The notes: generated from the letters alone by a model not told the origin. 64,000 nt of DNA from Nematopogon swammerdamellus (GCA_946902875.1 OX336349.1:16019891-16083890), one strand, 5' to 3'. Positions 54,201 through 64,000 are shown, counted from the first letter of the stretch. Numbers and translations: made by a program.

Positions 54201-56478
54201 CATAACTCGGTGGACAAACCGTGCCAAGGTGAGGAGGTGGCTAGCCATAGGTTGGGCGCCCTTTAGCACAACATATTTTTTTATTTTATATGTTTTATAT
54301 GACTGTCCAGTTTGTTTTTGAAAGTATTTGTCAGCCTCGGTAGCTCAATGGTGCGGTTGGTCGACTGTTATTAAGCACACCTGAGCGTGGTCAGTACTTG
54401 GATGGGTGGCTGCTCTACCGTTGGAGACTGACCGTGGTTTGGATTCCACGTAAAACTGTAGGTCCCTTCCATTCTTACCTTACTAGGTGGTAGGGTTTAT
54501 CCCGCCCGGGTTGGTGCGGTTGCCCGCACTGAATGAAACGTCGGTCGAAACAGCTACGTAAATAGTTCGTGTTTTCCGTCCAGTTCACTGTAGCCAACAT
54601 GAAATAAAGGGATGCACTGACATGGCACCTAGTTCACCCGGTGTTATGGGCTGACATCACGGATGTTGTAGGTGATGTAGACAACCGTGTCAGTTACCAT
54701 AAAAAAAAGTATTTACAGAAACTGCCTTTATAACTTCACAGGGTAGGTAGACTATTCCAAGATGCTAATGCTCTGTTGGCGAGAAAGTGTCATCGAGGGT
54801 TCTGCTTGGACCAATTGTTTGTGATACAAGTTTTTTTTCCAGTGCATTCTCAGGTTTGTAGTATTTCCAGGGGTGAACATATTGCCTGAACTTGTAGCCT
54901 GGGAGTGTTGTAAGAAGCCTTCAGAAATTTAAATGTTAAACCGCGTAATATTTTAAGAGAATCATTTAATTACTTCAATGATTCTCTTTTTTTATCTGAT
55001 TTTTTTTTAAGGCTTTAGCCATTCCTGGCTATGCGAGCCCCATAGTAACTATATTGATATTTTAATGTACTTCAGCATGATTCAATGCATGTGACTTTAC
55101 AAAAAGACTTAGTATGAATTCAAACTCCTCCCCCTGAGCTCGCCCCAAGGCTTCATGTACTTTAAAAAACAGGTTGAGTCTGTCAGTTCTTAAGTCTCTC
55201 AATAGCTTCTGCCTCAGTTCTCGGTTCCGGGCGTATTCCAACAGTATATGGAGTAGGTCCTCTTCTATCCCACATGTGCATACCTACACCCGCTGCTTCA
55301 CCGTTCGGAACCGGTGTAAAACTGTAGGTCCCTTCCCTTGCCCCTTACTAGGTGGTAGGCTCAAATTGTAGCCGACTGGGTTGGTACCACCGTACTGGAT
55401 GTAAGATGGCCGCAAGCAACCTCGGTTGTGTTCTCCTCTAGTCCAGTATAGCCAGCAATCCAGGGAAGTCTCCGGTATGGCACCTACCTTCTCGGAGGTG
55501 ATATTGGCTGGTTAGAGCATGTGCTTTGGCCCCTCCGACTCAGCCACCCATACCGGATTACATAAAAAAATAAAAATAAAAAAAATGTGCTGCAATTGGG
55601 TGATTGTGCTATCTTCATGAGGTACACTGTCTTATTTGTTGGAATGTGTCCGGATCGTAGTCTCAGGTCAGGCCCCATTACAATTTCTGTTCTCTGTCTG
55701 TCGCTCATGGCAAACCAGGGAATTTTTAAGGGTTCACACTGCATTGTTCTGTACCATATACCTTTCTGCACTGATCTCTCATCGAAATATTGTTTCCACA
55801 TATTATTTATAACAGTTCTTTTTTATTTCGGGTAAGTGGTCAGTGCAGAAAGTTTTACATTGACTAATTATTGCGTCAGATGTACAAACCTTACTAGCCA
55901 GGCAGTCAGCCTCCTCGTTGCCCGCAATACCAACGTGCGATGGAATCCATTGTAGAGTTAGATTCTTTCCTTCGGTGTTCATTTTATATATCTTTTAATA
56001 TTTCGTATGAAACCGATCTTCCAAGGTTGCCCTTCGTACAGGGCACGAGGTGTTGAAGTGCACCTTTTGAATCTGTGAGTATGACAGTCTTATTAGAACC
56101 GGTCGATGTGCTGTACGATAGTGCCTCTGAAATCGCAATTAGTTCAGCAGTCATGATAGGAACTTTTGCGGCCTCTCTGCCAAGCTCTCCCCTGAAACTC
56201 AACTAACATACACATAAACTAACCTAACTCAGTGATATAACGCGAACACAGGCCTAGCGGGCATGTGCTCCAAGACATGCGTCGCGCCGCTGGACCGCAT
56301 CAAGATCCTGCTGCAGGCGCAGTCGTCGCACTACCGCACGCTCGGCGTGGGCTCCGGCCTCGCCGCCATCGTGCGCCGCGAGTCCCTGCGCGCCCTCTAC
56401 AAGGGCAACGGCGCGCAGATGGTGCGCATCTTCCCCTACGCGGCCACGCAGTACACCAGCTTCGAGCTGTACAAGAAG
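51149..56478 (+). CDS. SLC25A16-like mitochondrial carrier, first two coding exons
   Basis: Exons 51149-51212 and 56252-56478 join (64 + 227 nt) into 97 codons: MAVKMVENNNLDFILKNLLA then GGLAGMCSKTCVAPLDRIK. P34-L-D36-R-I-K39 is the first mitochondrial-carrier signature (Px[DE]xx[KR]), followed by LYKGNGAQMVRIFPYAATQY, the matching end of repeat 1. SHYRTLGV and GNGAxMxRIFPYxA most resemble SLC25A16 (Graves disease carrier), a mitochondrial inner-membrane protein linked to coenzyme A metabolism. Family members have about 300 aa in three repeats; the other two lie beyond the right edge or were not found before 64000. Confidence 0.92.
51346..51710. mobile_element. hAT-type element, TAGGCTTGCCAT ends
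   Basis: 365 bp with exact 8-bp duplication CTCGGGAC (51338-51345, 51711-51718). Ends TAGGCTTGCCAT / ATGGCAAGCCTA; TCCGGAC motifs repeat inside. It holds a SINE family 1 fragment at about 51420-51578. Confidence 0.93.
51420..51578 (+). repeat. SINE family 1 fragment nested in hAT element
   Basis: CACTGAATGAAGGTTGGTCG, AACATGGCACCCAGTTCACC, then a diverged tail and poly-A. Confidence 0.75.
51720..52640. other. Carrier intron 1, nothing recognised
   Basis: AT-rich intron with no frame or repeat I can support. Confidence 0.45.
52650..52865 (-). pseudogene. LINE relic, downstream of RNase H
   Basis: The minus strand reads LNLNDIRVLTRTLTGHCRLN followed by KHL, a motif at the end of Jockey-like ORFs (LTGHCxLxxHL). 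Interrupted by stops. Confidence 0.55.
52866..53640. other. Carrier intron; Helitron end at right
   Basis: AGCGAAGCCGCAGGCAAAAG then CTAGT at 53612-53637 is a Helitron-like 3' end. Nothing else recognised. Confidence 0.5.
53650..54125 (-). pseudogene. Retrotransposon relic with Cys motif
   Basis: Minus frames, with a frameshift near 53935, read WSPELLKYYINAFQLTLPDP, RLCPSCKEFVGTAKYLLCGW and LLERGQYSWRHDKVLQIIRE. The CxxC .. RGxYxWRHDxVL pattern occurs in C-terminal regions of some non-LTR retrotransposons. Clade uncertain. Confidence 0.6.
54180..54280 (-). repeat. Repeat family C fragment
   Basis: CCACCTGCTGCATAACTCGG, ACCGTGCCAAGGTGAGGAGG and CGCCCTTTAGCAC. Confidence 0.65.
54330..54705 (+). 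repeat. SINE family 1, full-length reference copy
   Basis: 376 bp flanked by AAAGTATTT (54321-54329, 54706-54714). Order: tRNA-like A box GGTAGCTCAATGGTGC (54339-54354); a segment like 5S rRNA, TTAAGCACACCTGAGCGTGG then TCAGTACTTGGATGGGTGGC (54371-54410); box-B-like CGTGGTTTGGATTCCACG (54433-54450); body GTAGGTCCCTTCC .. GGTTGGTGCGG; tail ATGTTGTAGGTGATGTAG .. poly-A. It would be transcribed by RNA polymerase III and moved by a LINE. Confidence 0.93.
54715..55084. other. Carrier intron spacer
   Basis: No clear feature; AT-rich with AATGATTCTC inverted pair near 54960-54990. Confidence 0.4.
55085..56205 (-). pseudogene. Jockey-like LINE RNase H region, interrupted by a SINE
   Basis: The minus strand from 56202 reads MTAELIAISEALSYS, VILTDSKGALQHL and, by about 55900, LQWIPSHVGIAGNEEADCLA: the E, D and D/H sites of RNase H. 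It continues MWKQYFDERSVQKGIWYRTM, PWFAMSDRQRTEIVMGPDLR, LRSGHIPTNKTVYLMKIAQS, then, beyond the SINE at 55280-55584, CGIEEDLLHILLEYARN. One or two frame changes. RT and endonuclease parts are absent. Confidence 0.82.
55280..55584 (+). repeat. SINE family 2, inserted in LINE relic
   Basis: Flanked by ATGTGC (55274-55279, 55585-55590). It runs CACCGTTCGGAACCGGTGTA .. CATACCGGATTACATAAAAA; the tRNA-like head is missing. Its removal rejoins the LINE reading. Confidence 0.92.
56252..56478 (+). CDS. Carrier exon 2
   Basis: Acceptor GCGAACACAG|GCCTAG; donor AAGAAG|GTGGGC; 227 nt, GC-rich. Holds the PLDRIK signature and the LYKGNGAQ motif. Confidence 0.95.
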
Positions 56479-56537
56479 GTGGGCATATTTTCTTACTCGT
56501 CGGCCATCTTCAGAACGTCAACGGGAAAGTAACTATA

Positions 56538-56830
56538 AAAAAGCGGCCAAGTGAGAGTCGAACTCGCGCACTGAGTGTTCCATATCGTCATGTCATGCTC
56601 AGCATCAGCGCTACTTCATACTGTTTTCGATAGATAATATTTTTTACTTTTTCTTATTTTTATTATTTGTTGTTATATCGACCATAATAAATAGCGCATT
56701 CTGTGAAAATTTCAACGAGCTACCTATTAGATTACGGTTCAAGAGATACAGCCCTCAGACAGACGGACAGACAGACAGACGGCGTAGGCATAGTAATAGG
56801 GTCCCGTACGACGGATGAACCCTAAAAAGA
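56538..56830 (-). repeat. GGGTTCCGTA-family repeat
   Basis: Reverse copy: AAAGCGGCCAAGTGAGAGTC, ATTACGGTTCAAGAGATACA, a GACA tract, and CCCTAAAAAG at the end. Confidence 0.75.
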
Positions 56831-57635
56831 AGAATGAACTTATTTAGGAAACATAGCGTCACGCCTGTTTTCCAGCGGGGTAGGCAGAGACAATGGATCT
56901 CCGATCATCACAATCCTGGCACACCTCTGCCGCCTCTTACAATCTCATAATGTTCTTCATATATGCTCGTCGGTTACGGGTACTTCGCATTTGACCCTTT
57001 TTAAGCACATGCCTGATGGCCCAGGTATGTGTGCGTCTAGGGCGACCCTTGCCGACTCTTTCCCTCACATTCGTCCATAAATTTCTATTTCTGCTTCCAT
57101 GCGGAACATTAATATTGTTGTAGACGAGGTTGTCAGATAATCCATAGTTTTTTTGTATCGTTTCTGTTAGTCCAGTAAATAGGGGCAGGTTACATTACAA
57201 ACGGTCCGGTAGTTCTAAATTTTTGATATGTTATCTAGGATGGTTAGAAGTATTTAAAATATAAAATGCACAATCCCCCCCCCCCCCCTCCGCGCCCGCC
57301 GCCATATTGAAAAAACAAAAAAAAAAATTGGCACTTTCTTCAGATTTTTGCTTATATCTTCATTTCCGTGCATTTTAGCTACAAAAGAGTTTGCTCATTG
57401 TTGTAGATAATTAAATTTCCTATAACTACCATTTTAACTTTTGTTTCTAGGACTGATACTTACGGACATATATATATTATATAATATATATTAACCCTAA
57501 CCTAATTTTGAGGCGGTGCATGTCGTTTTTGTTACGTTTGTATTTCCGAAAATAAAGCTTTTAGGTGGTTATAAAAAAAACTAAACACCCTAAAAAAATT
57601 TTAACGCCCTAACATTGCTTAAAAAAGAAAAAAAA
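56831..57635. other. Carrier intron; poly-C tract
   Basis: A run of about 14 C at 57275-57288 is followed by CCGCGCCCGCCGCCATATTG. AACCCTAACCTAATTTTGAG (57483) recurs at 31118. No gene found. Confidence 0.45.
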
Positions 57636-57637
57636 AA

Positions 57638-57715
57638 AGATTTTGTGGGATTCGAACCCATGGTCCAAAAAATGCAAACCCTACACGCTTACCACTGAGC
57701 TAACAAGTTACTTAA
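57638..57715 (-). ncRNA. tRNA-like sequence, probable pseudogene or SINE head
   Basis: The minus strand has TTAGCTCAGTGGTAAGCG (A box), GGGTTCGAATCCCAC (B box) and a T run after the 3' end (terminator-like). T arm and D arm can form, but the acceptor stem does not pair, so it is not a working tRNA. Confidence 0.5.
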
Positions 57716-58780
57716 CCGACCAAACGAATATCGGCTTCTATTGGTTCGCTCCGGGCGAAGGAGTAGGAGTGAAGGAACAGTAGGCACGACAAAGACTTTC
57801 AGGTGTCGTACGGTGTTCCCTACTACCTGTACTTTTATATAAGGCGCGCCAATAAATTATGACAACTTTCATGGCGCTTCGCTGGTCGTGGTTTCGCGAG
57901 GATTGGTGTTATTGGCTGTGTCTGATCATCCGACGGACTATTAGCACATCCACTCGTGCCACTTGTTGCGTGAAAATCGTCAATAATGGTGTGTTGTCCT
58001 GCATGTGCAGAGGCTCTTAAAAATGCATGCGTAATTGCGAATCCAATGAAGTTTCGAAACAAATAGAGATTATTCATGGGTGTATTATAATTGTTCACTG
58101 AATTAATTACAATATCATTAGGACCATGTTAGGACCCGATTTCACGAGTTAATGACGTATTTATTGCACACTCGTGCTCGCTTATTGAGTAAGTATAGAT
58201 ATCTACTTGGAACTGATTCAGATTATCGCGAGGATTATCGTTTAGCTGGTGTTGCGTAATGTACAAGCCCTTTGTGATACTGATAACGTAGATTATTGAT
58301 TTATTTATTTATTTGTTAGAAGACAGACAGCCTAAGATAAGATATACATAATATAGAATTTTCAAAGCACTATGTCACCTTCAATCAAAGGTGCAGTCAG
58401 TGAATAACGAAGCTATAATAGCTTGAGATAATCATAGTCAATGGACGGCTTAATCTTCGGTAACTATTTTTAGCAGATTAGAAGTACCTAGTAAGGCGTG
58501 TAAACAAAGTCATTTGTTCACTAGTCCACAAGTGGGAGATAAAACAAATTGCTTGTAAACACATCCTCTGTCTCACCACATCCTCTCCCAGTGGAGTGGA
58601 TGCAGCGGAGACGTCGCTAATGTATTTTTGTCTAGCCTTGTAATATTGACACCTGTAGTACTCTGCCATACTCAAAATTATTGCATATTAGAACAATGTC
58701 CACAATAGGCAAAACAAAAATATAATGACGAAACCATACCGAACATGCACGCGCATAACAAAGGTTATATCGTCGAATAT
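57716..58780. other. Intron/intergenic, nothing supported
   Basis: Several minus frames of 63-87 codons occur, none with recognisable content. Confidence 0.4.
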
Positions 58781-58784
58781 TGAA

Positions 58785-58930
58785 TACCGGATGGTTAAAC
58801 TCAAGTGGCAGTGAGCTGGGCAAGTCAGTCGAAGAGACGACGACCGTTGGAGTAACCGTGTCCTACACTGGCGGCGGAAAGCAGTGGTTCCGTACCGCTA
58901 AAGGCCGGGGGGACTGGAGGATTTGTGATG
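58785..58930 (+). pseudogene. RTE-type LINE fragment
   Basis: GGTTAAACTCAAGTGGCAGT, AAGAGACGACGACCGTTGGA and AGCAGTGGTTCCGTACCGCT, as at 18385-18610 but lacking the final segment. Confidence 0.72.
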
Positions 58931-58951
58931 GGTATGCCCATGACCGTCACC

Positions 58952-59078
58952 ATCGTAACCGTGGTTCAGATTCCACGTAAAACTGTGTCCCTTCCCTTAT
59001 CTTACTAGGTGATACGGTAGGGTTTAACTTTAACCTGTCCGGGTTGCTACCACCACCGGTTGAAACGGTTATGTAAAA
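58952..59078 (+). repeat. SINE family 1 fragment
   Basis: CCGTGGTTCAGATTCCACGT through GGTTGAAACGGTTATGTAAA. Confidence 0.7.
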
Positions 59079-59539
59079 AAATTGGCTGACTGACAATGAT
59101 ATATTGTCAACATTGTGTTCTTTATGACGAAATAAATACCTGAATCTGAAATAGATAGAACTGTAATATTTGCATTGGAAACTTACTAAAAAATAATTTG
59201 GTCGTGTATGGTGTGCACATGGTGTGTATCCAAATAACTTTGGGAACCACTGAATATAAACTATTCTCTAGCTAGCTATATACTCGTCAAACATGTTGTC
59301 TTCTTCACGCTCTGTTAATTTAATCCACACAACTCTTGACATTCTTTTACTATTTTCTCGAGAGCTTACAGGTTTTCTTATCTTAATCCGGTTTTATCCA
59401 AGGCCGAAGGCCCAACCGGAAAGTTGTGTTAGGATTTATAGTGCAAGGGCCACCAATAATCATTCGTCTTTTCAGCCTCTTTTTCGCCTGTTGTGGCCTG
59501 TGGTACGTACCTTCTTGCTGGAAGAGAGCCTAGGTTCAA

Positions 59540-59955
59540 CGGGTGGTGGTCTCAAAAAAGGGTGACCCAGCGAACCCCTCCAACTATCGGCCCATTGCGA
59601 TGACTTCGCTTTTATGCAAACGGAGCGACTTCTTATCAACTCCCAGCTCCTAACGCATTTAGAAGCGAACAGCGAAAGAGTACGGTTTTCGTTAAGCGCG
59701 ATCCACAGGACATATTCTAACGTACGTTAAATGGGCCGAAAGACTGGACTTCGAGGAATCGCTGTCAGTCGCATTGGATATTTTCAAAGCCTTGACCGCC
59801 TTTGGCACCGGGGCCTTCTATGCAAGCTTCCGCCCGAGCTTCCGCCATATATGACATCCATCCAAAGCTCTGCGCGTGGATTTTCAGCTTTCTGGCGGGT
59901 CGTTCGCTCTTCGTCACGATTGATGGTGCGAAGTCGGACTTAGAAACCTCGAGAC
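59540..59955 (+). pseudogene. Jockey/R1-type LINE reverse transcriptase fragment
   Basis: In shifting plus frames: KKGDPANPSNYRPIAMTSLL (the RT entry motif), GHILTYVKWAERLDFEESLS and VALDIFKALDRLWHRGLLCK, the region before the catalytic YADD, which is missing. At least two frameshifts. Confidence 0.78.
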
Positions 59956-60372
59956 TGTACGGAGGGAAGACGGAAGTGGGAGGGATATGAGGGAAATATA
60001 TGAGCGTTCTAGAGTTTACCGGTTCTACACTAGAGGAAATATCTGCAGAACCGATTGGTACGCTAGTCCAGCGTGTAGGGATGCAATCCCTGTCCATGTG
60101 CGCGTGTGCTGACGCGGAAAGGAGACGGCGGGATCGGGATCGTGTCAAACAGGTCCTCCGAATACTCCCCATGGAATAATCGATAGAATATACTTAACAG
60201 TAGGCGAACTGCGGACCTGTTGTGCTCACTCATGCCATAATGCCGACAAGAAATGTCTGTGCTAGCGGGTGTCGTCCGCTGCTAGCGCGGACACGCTCGA
60301 CGGAAGCAGGCGACCTCCTTTCCTACCTCATCCGGGCGACGACGCGGCCGCCGCGCCAACGCGTACCGCACA

Positions 60373-60803
60373 TAGGGTTGCCAGGTGCCCGGGGTTTCCG
60401 GGATTGTCCCGGGCTAGGCTCCAATGTCCCGTGTCCCGGGCGATTGATAATTTTGTCCCGGAGAGTACAATTTGTCCCGGGAAGAAAAATACGTTTGTAC
60501 ATACGACTTGACGTCGCGCAAAGAAGCCGGCGAACAAAAGTCCAGATGCTGATAAATTAGGTACTCAAAATAGCAACTCACAAGAAATGTGAATAATTAA
60601 TGTAAAGGAAGATCTACTTTCATTTTAGTGTAGCGTTGCTTACTAAAGTAGTTCGCGATAAAAAAAAAAACGCCGCCGATATCGCCGTAAAAATTGTAAC
60701 AGAATTTTTTTTCTTAATACATTTCTCCACCTTATTTGTGACGGAATGCAGGTAGTAGATTAGATATGCCCCGGGAAGGCTAACATCAGATCTGGCAAGC
60801 CTA
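60373..60803. mobile_element. hAT-type element, TAGGGTTGCCAG ends
   Basis: 431 bp with exact 8-bp duplication ACCGCACA (60365-60372, 60804-60811). Ends TAGGGTTGCCAGGT / TCTGGCAAGCCTA; TGTCCCGG repeats near the left end. Confidence 0.92.
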
Positions 60804-60844
60804 ACCGCACATGGTATCCATATCCAGGCGACGCGGCGCGGCGC

Positions 60845-61005
60845 GGCGGTGGGTTACCGAGTGGTCTGGGCGTCCGCTTCTCTGGCGAGAAGTCCGAGGT
60901 TCGAATACCCGGCGGCGGCGGCGTGTACCCATGAGTTTTTTTCTGATATGAAAAAAATTACGTGCATACTTTCACCCACACTGCTCCATGGTTCGGATTC
61001 CATGG
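60845..61005 (+). repeat. SINE family 2 head
   Basis: GGTGGGTTACCGAGTGGTCT (A box), GAGGTTCGAATACCCGG (B box), GTGTACCCATGAG; the body is lost after about 61005. Confidence 0.8.
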
Positions 61006-61125
61006 TCCACCGGGTTGACTGGAGGAAATTGCCTAAGCCAATAAGCTTGCCGTTGCCACGCATTAAGTGGCATAAAGTGTATTGTTATTATTATTATATC
61101 ACACTTATTCGACATAGATGCGTCG

Positions 61126-61228
61126 ATGATGCATCGTCGGGCGCGGTCGGACTTTGGACGGGTGACCGTCGAAACGTTGCGACTGGCTGTGGGTCGGATT
61201 CCGCGTAAAGCCGCAGTAGGTCTCTTCC
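61126..61228 (+). repeat. SINE family 1 head fragment
   Basis: GTCGGGCGCGGTCGGACTTT then GGACGGGTGACCGTC (5S-like) and GGGTCGGATTCCGCGTAAAG (box B), diverged. Confidence 0.75.
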
Positions 61229-61487
61229 CTTCCTTATACTACAAACCAAAATGTTGGCCATACTTGTCCAATGTAACCGCCATGTGTGCTAGCATAAAAT
61301 GTCATCTACACAAATGGACAGCAGTTTCCCAATAATACAACAAAAAGCCACAAATGTGTAGTCGTGTAATTCGCAACCGCGACATCCGAGAACGCAAGAA
61401 TCTGTCGTCACTGCGCCGTTTCGTGTTTCGTCACAACAATGTACTTTAGAGGTATGCGGCTCGTGAAATGCCCAGGCTTTGTAGCTA

Positions 61488-61700
61488 TTTTCTAGGGTTC
61501 CATACGCCTACGTACGCCGCTCCGTCTGTCCGTCCTTCTGTCCTACGTTTAAAGGGCTGTAACTTTTGAACCGTATAGGTAGCTATAGAACATTTCAATC
61601 ACAAAATATGTGTTATTATGGCGGATATCCTGATAAAATAAAATAAATTAAATGAAATTAAAAAAATATCTTTTTTTTGTTATTTTTTTTTTGCTCTCGT
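61488..61700 (+). repeat. GGGTTCCGTA-family repeat, 5' part
   Basis: TCTAGGGTTCCATACGCCTA, CGTCTGTCCGTCCTTCTGTC, GGGCTGTAACTTTTGAACCG. Confidence 0.7.
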
Positions 61701-61724
61701 AAAACGTAATCGACTTAAGCCCGC

Positions 61725-61893
61725 TAAACCCACCAAGTAAGGTAAGGTAGGATTCAGTTTTACGTAGAAGCTGAACCACGGCCAGGCCCAATGGTCAGAA
61801 GGTCACCCATCTAAAGTCCGAACGCACCCAGGTGGCAGGTTTGCTTAATCGACGAACGAACGGCGATGCCGTAGCACCACCGAGCTACCGATC
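61725..61893 (-). repeat. SINE family 1 fragment
   Basis: Reverse head: GCTCGGTGGTGCTACGGC, CCTGGGTGCGTTCGGACTTT, AGATGGGTGACCTTC. Confidence 0.75.
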
Positions 61894-62117
61894 GATGGGG
61901 ACAAGTACTGAATGCATTTGTTTTTACGATCCAGTAGGAAATGTTATTTATTTCATTTTAATTAGACCAGAAATCTATTTTAACTTGGTCAGTCATTTAC
62001 TTTCGCATTTACTTTAACTTGGCCAAACATTTATTTTAACTTGACCAGACTTCTGTAAATGTTTGGCCACCACTGGCGCGGCGGCGGCGTAGCCCATTAC
62101 TAGATCTCTTTACCTGG

Positions 62118-62240
62118 ATGATGGTCGTCTGTTTCTAAATCAAATCAAATCAAATCAAAATCAAATCATTTTTATTAATTCAGGCACTTGTCCCATTCAT
62201 TGCACACACAACAAATTCAGATACACTAGAATAGCAATAA
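62118..62240 (-). repeat. (AAATC)n microsatellite, likely LINE 3' end
   Basis: AAATCAAATCAAATCAAAAT next to TTTTTATTAATTCAGGCAC. Such pentamer tails commonly end lepidopteran LINEs; assignment is inference. Confidence 0.5.
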
Positions 62241-62725
62241 TATAACAATTAGAGTAACAATAATAATTATAAAAATATTAAAACAAATATGAATTAAATT
62301 AATAAAAAAAATTAAAAATAAAAAAAATAAAAAAATGCATCTTCAGTCATCATACGTAAGTAAAATTGTCAAACACTTAAGTGAGATAAAATAATAAAAT
62401 TGTCTTTAATAAAAATATAAAATTATAATAATAATGCCTAATACTTAATAATTTATTTATTTATTTTAAAAATTCGTAATAACTAATGTACATGCCAACA
62501 TTTTCAATAATAACATTATAAATATCGCGTTACTCAACCAACATACATTATGTCTACGAAAACTTTATGTGAGCCATACATACGCATGGTCGATCTCACC
62601 AAGTTCGGTTAAAATTAATCTGCCAGTCATCTCCTGTCAACTGTATGAAAGTGTCACTTTAACCGGCAGATAAAAGTTTAAACCGAGACTTGGCCGGAGG
62701 CGAAATCGGCCAATGATAGAATAGA
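62241..62725. other. AT-rich sequence, no gene
   Basis: Poly-A/T-rich, nothing recognised. Confidence 0.4.
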
Positions 62726-62825
62726 CGGCACGTAACTTGGCCTCTGTGCGAGAGGGACGGCGTTATACTCATGCGATCGTTGGTATAATGCTGTCCCGCT
62801 CGCACAGGGGCCAAGTTACGTGCCG
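62726..62825. mobile_element. 100-bp palindromic MITE, second copy
   Basis: CGGCACGTAACTTGGCCTCT .. GGGGCCAAGTTACGTGCCG; same length and sequence as 38086-38185 with few changes. Confidence 0.88.
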
Positions 62826-62894
62826 GGCAGTATAACACAGTACAAAGTCTAAAATTACATTAGTACCTCCTACCCACAGCACACTCCAGCGCGA

Positions 62895-63290
62895 CGGGGG
62901 GTGGCCGAGTGGTCTGAGCGAGCGTCGTCGTCGCCTTCTCATGCGAGAGGTCCGATGTTCAAATCCGGTCGGCGTGTACCAATGAATTTTTTCCGACGAA
63001 AAAATTTACGTGCATTTACACCTGCTGATTCACCGTTCGGAACCGGTGTAAAACTGTAGGTCCCTTCCCTTGCTTCTTACTAGGTGGTAGGTTCAAATTG
63101 TAGCCGTCTGGGTTGGTACCACCGTACAGGATGTAAGATGGCCGCATTGCAGCCTCGCTTGTGTCCAGTATTGCCAGCAACCCAAAGATAAATCTCCGGT
63201 ATGGCACCTCCTTGGACGAGATATTGGCTGGTCGCACGTGCCTTGGCCCCTCCGACCGGGCCACTCATACCGGATTACATAAAAAAATTA
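62895..63290 (+). repeat. SINE family 2, near full length
   Basis: Head GGGTGGCCGAGTGGTCTGAG, ATGTTCAAATCCGGTCGG; GTGTACCAATGAATTTTTTC; body; end CATACCGGATTACATAAAAA. Confidence 0.9.
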
Positions 63291-63329
63291 CATATGGCAT
63301 AGAATAGCTGTTACTTCCATCCAACATAA

Positions 63330-63878
63330 TTACAAGTTAGTGACGAAAACTTTACACAAGTCCAAAGACCGCATAATGCCACAGGTCAAAGAATACACGT
63401 TCATAAGGCGTAATGTATATTCTATAAAAAAAATTATGAAAGCGCTAGGTAAACTTGTATTGTCATTCATTTTATTATACATATAGGTCTTAATGGGGTT
63501 AAGTTTCGCAAGATATCGGCTGCGCATTCTTTGGGCAGCTTGCAAAATATTATCGGCAAACGTTTCGACAAATACGGCTTTATTGACCTCGTTATGTGAC
63601 CCTCGATTTCTACGGTGTACTTTACGGGGAACATCTCGCAACGTGTCGCGGGGGGACACGTTGTCTATCTGTCTGTACACACCATTAGAGATAAGAGATA
63701 TCGCTTGCGTGCGACACATAAGTTCCGCGCTTTTGTTGCAGGCAACATTACACGCGGCACTTATTGCGAGGGTGTTTGCCCCCCTGCGCGAATCCCAAGG
63801 CTTACATATATATAACACTTTTCCATGCTTTTTATTTTGAAGTTCTTTCACAAAATGTATTTTTTTTATCACATACAT
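63330..63878 (-). CDS. Unrecognised 182-codon open frame
   Basis: It starts MYVIKKIHFVKELQNKKHGK at 63878 and is uninterrupted to 63330. The middle (about 30-130) is hydrophilic and basic (RDTLRDVPRKVHRRNRGSHN, ADNILQAAQRMRSRYLAKLN); the end is hydrophobic. A plus-strand frame of 115 codons overlaps it, so either or neither may be real. I recognise no family; it could be a TE-derived frame or chance. Confidence 0.25.
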   Translation of the reverse strand: MYVIKKIHFVKELQNKKHGKVLYICKPWDSRRGANTLAISAACNVACNKSAELMCRTQAISLISNGVYRQIDNVSPRDTLRDVPRKVHRRNRGSHNEVNKAVFVETFADNILQAAQRMRSRYLAKLNPIKTYMYNKMNDNTSLPSAFIIFFIEYTLRLMNVYSLTCGIMRSLDLCKVFVTNL

Positions 63879-64000
63879 ACTAACGAAAAGAGCATGTTAC
63901 TTTATTTTACACAATTTTTTGTTTTCCTAAATTTATTTACTGTTATACATACACCCTTATAGAACTGACGATAGTTTGGCCTTTAAACCATGCATAGCAA

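Noticed and set aside
57638..57715. Functional tRNA gene
   Set aside because: A and B boxes are good but the acceptor stem does not pair; called tRNA-like only.
56879..64000. Further exons of the SLC25A16-like carrier
   Set aside because: I looked for a second PxDxxR signature and repeat-2 motif on the plus strand and found none; the rest probably lies outside the window.

Overview
The window looks like nuclear DNA from a moth or butterfly. The evidence is intron-rich genes with GT/AG splice sites and very short coding exons in an AT-rich background, plus a dense load of repeats of lepidopteran type: Helitron-like ends closing in GCAAAAGCTAGT, the GGGTTCCGTA interspersed repeat, tRNA-derived SINEs, RTE and Jockey-type LINE debris, and mariner, hAT and Transib elements. 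No bacterial-style operon, CRISPR array, intact tRNA or rRNA gene was seen.

Three host genes are supported by exon-by-exon reading with matching splice phases. (1) On the minus strand at 2656-14846 lies the 5' part (208 codons) of an SLC17/sialin-like MFS anion transporter; its remaining exons lie beyond the left edge. (2) On the plus strand at 33858-47679 lies a complete seven-coding-exon UDP-glucose 4-epimerase (GALE, 363 aa) with NAD-binding and catalytic S/Y/K residues; at least one 5' non-coding exon is not located. (3) On the plus strand from 51149 lie the first two coding exons (97 codons) of an SLC25A16-like mitochondrial carrier that runs past the right edge. The three genes have no evident functional link.

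Layout: 1-2650, LINE endonuclease relic, hairpins and a 250-bp tandem repeat; 2656-14846, transporter gene with introns full of MITEs, Helitrons and an inverted minisatellite; 15000-33857, gene-free and repeat-rich (RTE relics, mariner, hAT, a palindromic Transib, a 3-kb minisatellite-bearing transposon); 33858-47679, GALE, whose third intron holds a second copy of that minisatellite transposon; 47700-51148, spacer with an R4/Dong-like RT relic; 51149-64000, carrier gene start and repeat-rich sequence.

The most unusual content is mobile. At 23546-26568 is a 3.0-kb palindromic element with ends starting CACAGTG, 5-bp CGGCG target duplications, and two facing copies of a transposase N-terminal half, best read as a foldback Transib (RAG1-related family) with ends resembling 23-RSS signals. 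At 27333-30367 and 39651-43455 are two copies of a TIR element with exact 7-bp target duplications, both inserted in the same SINE family, whose interior is a long inverted array of an almost exact 10-bp unit with phased A-tracts. A SINE family with about 16 copies appears to combine tRNA A and B boxes with an intervening 5S rRNA-derived segment.
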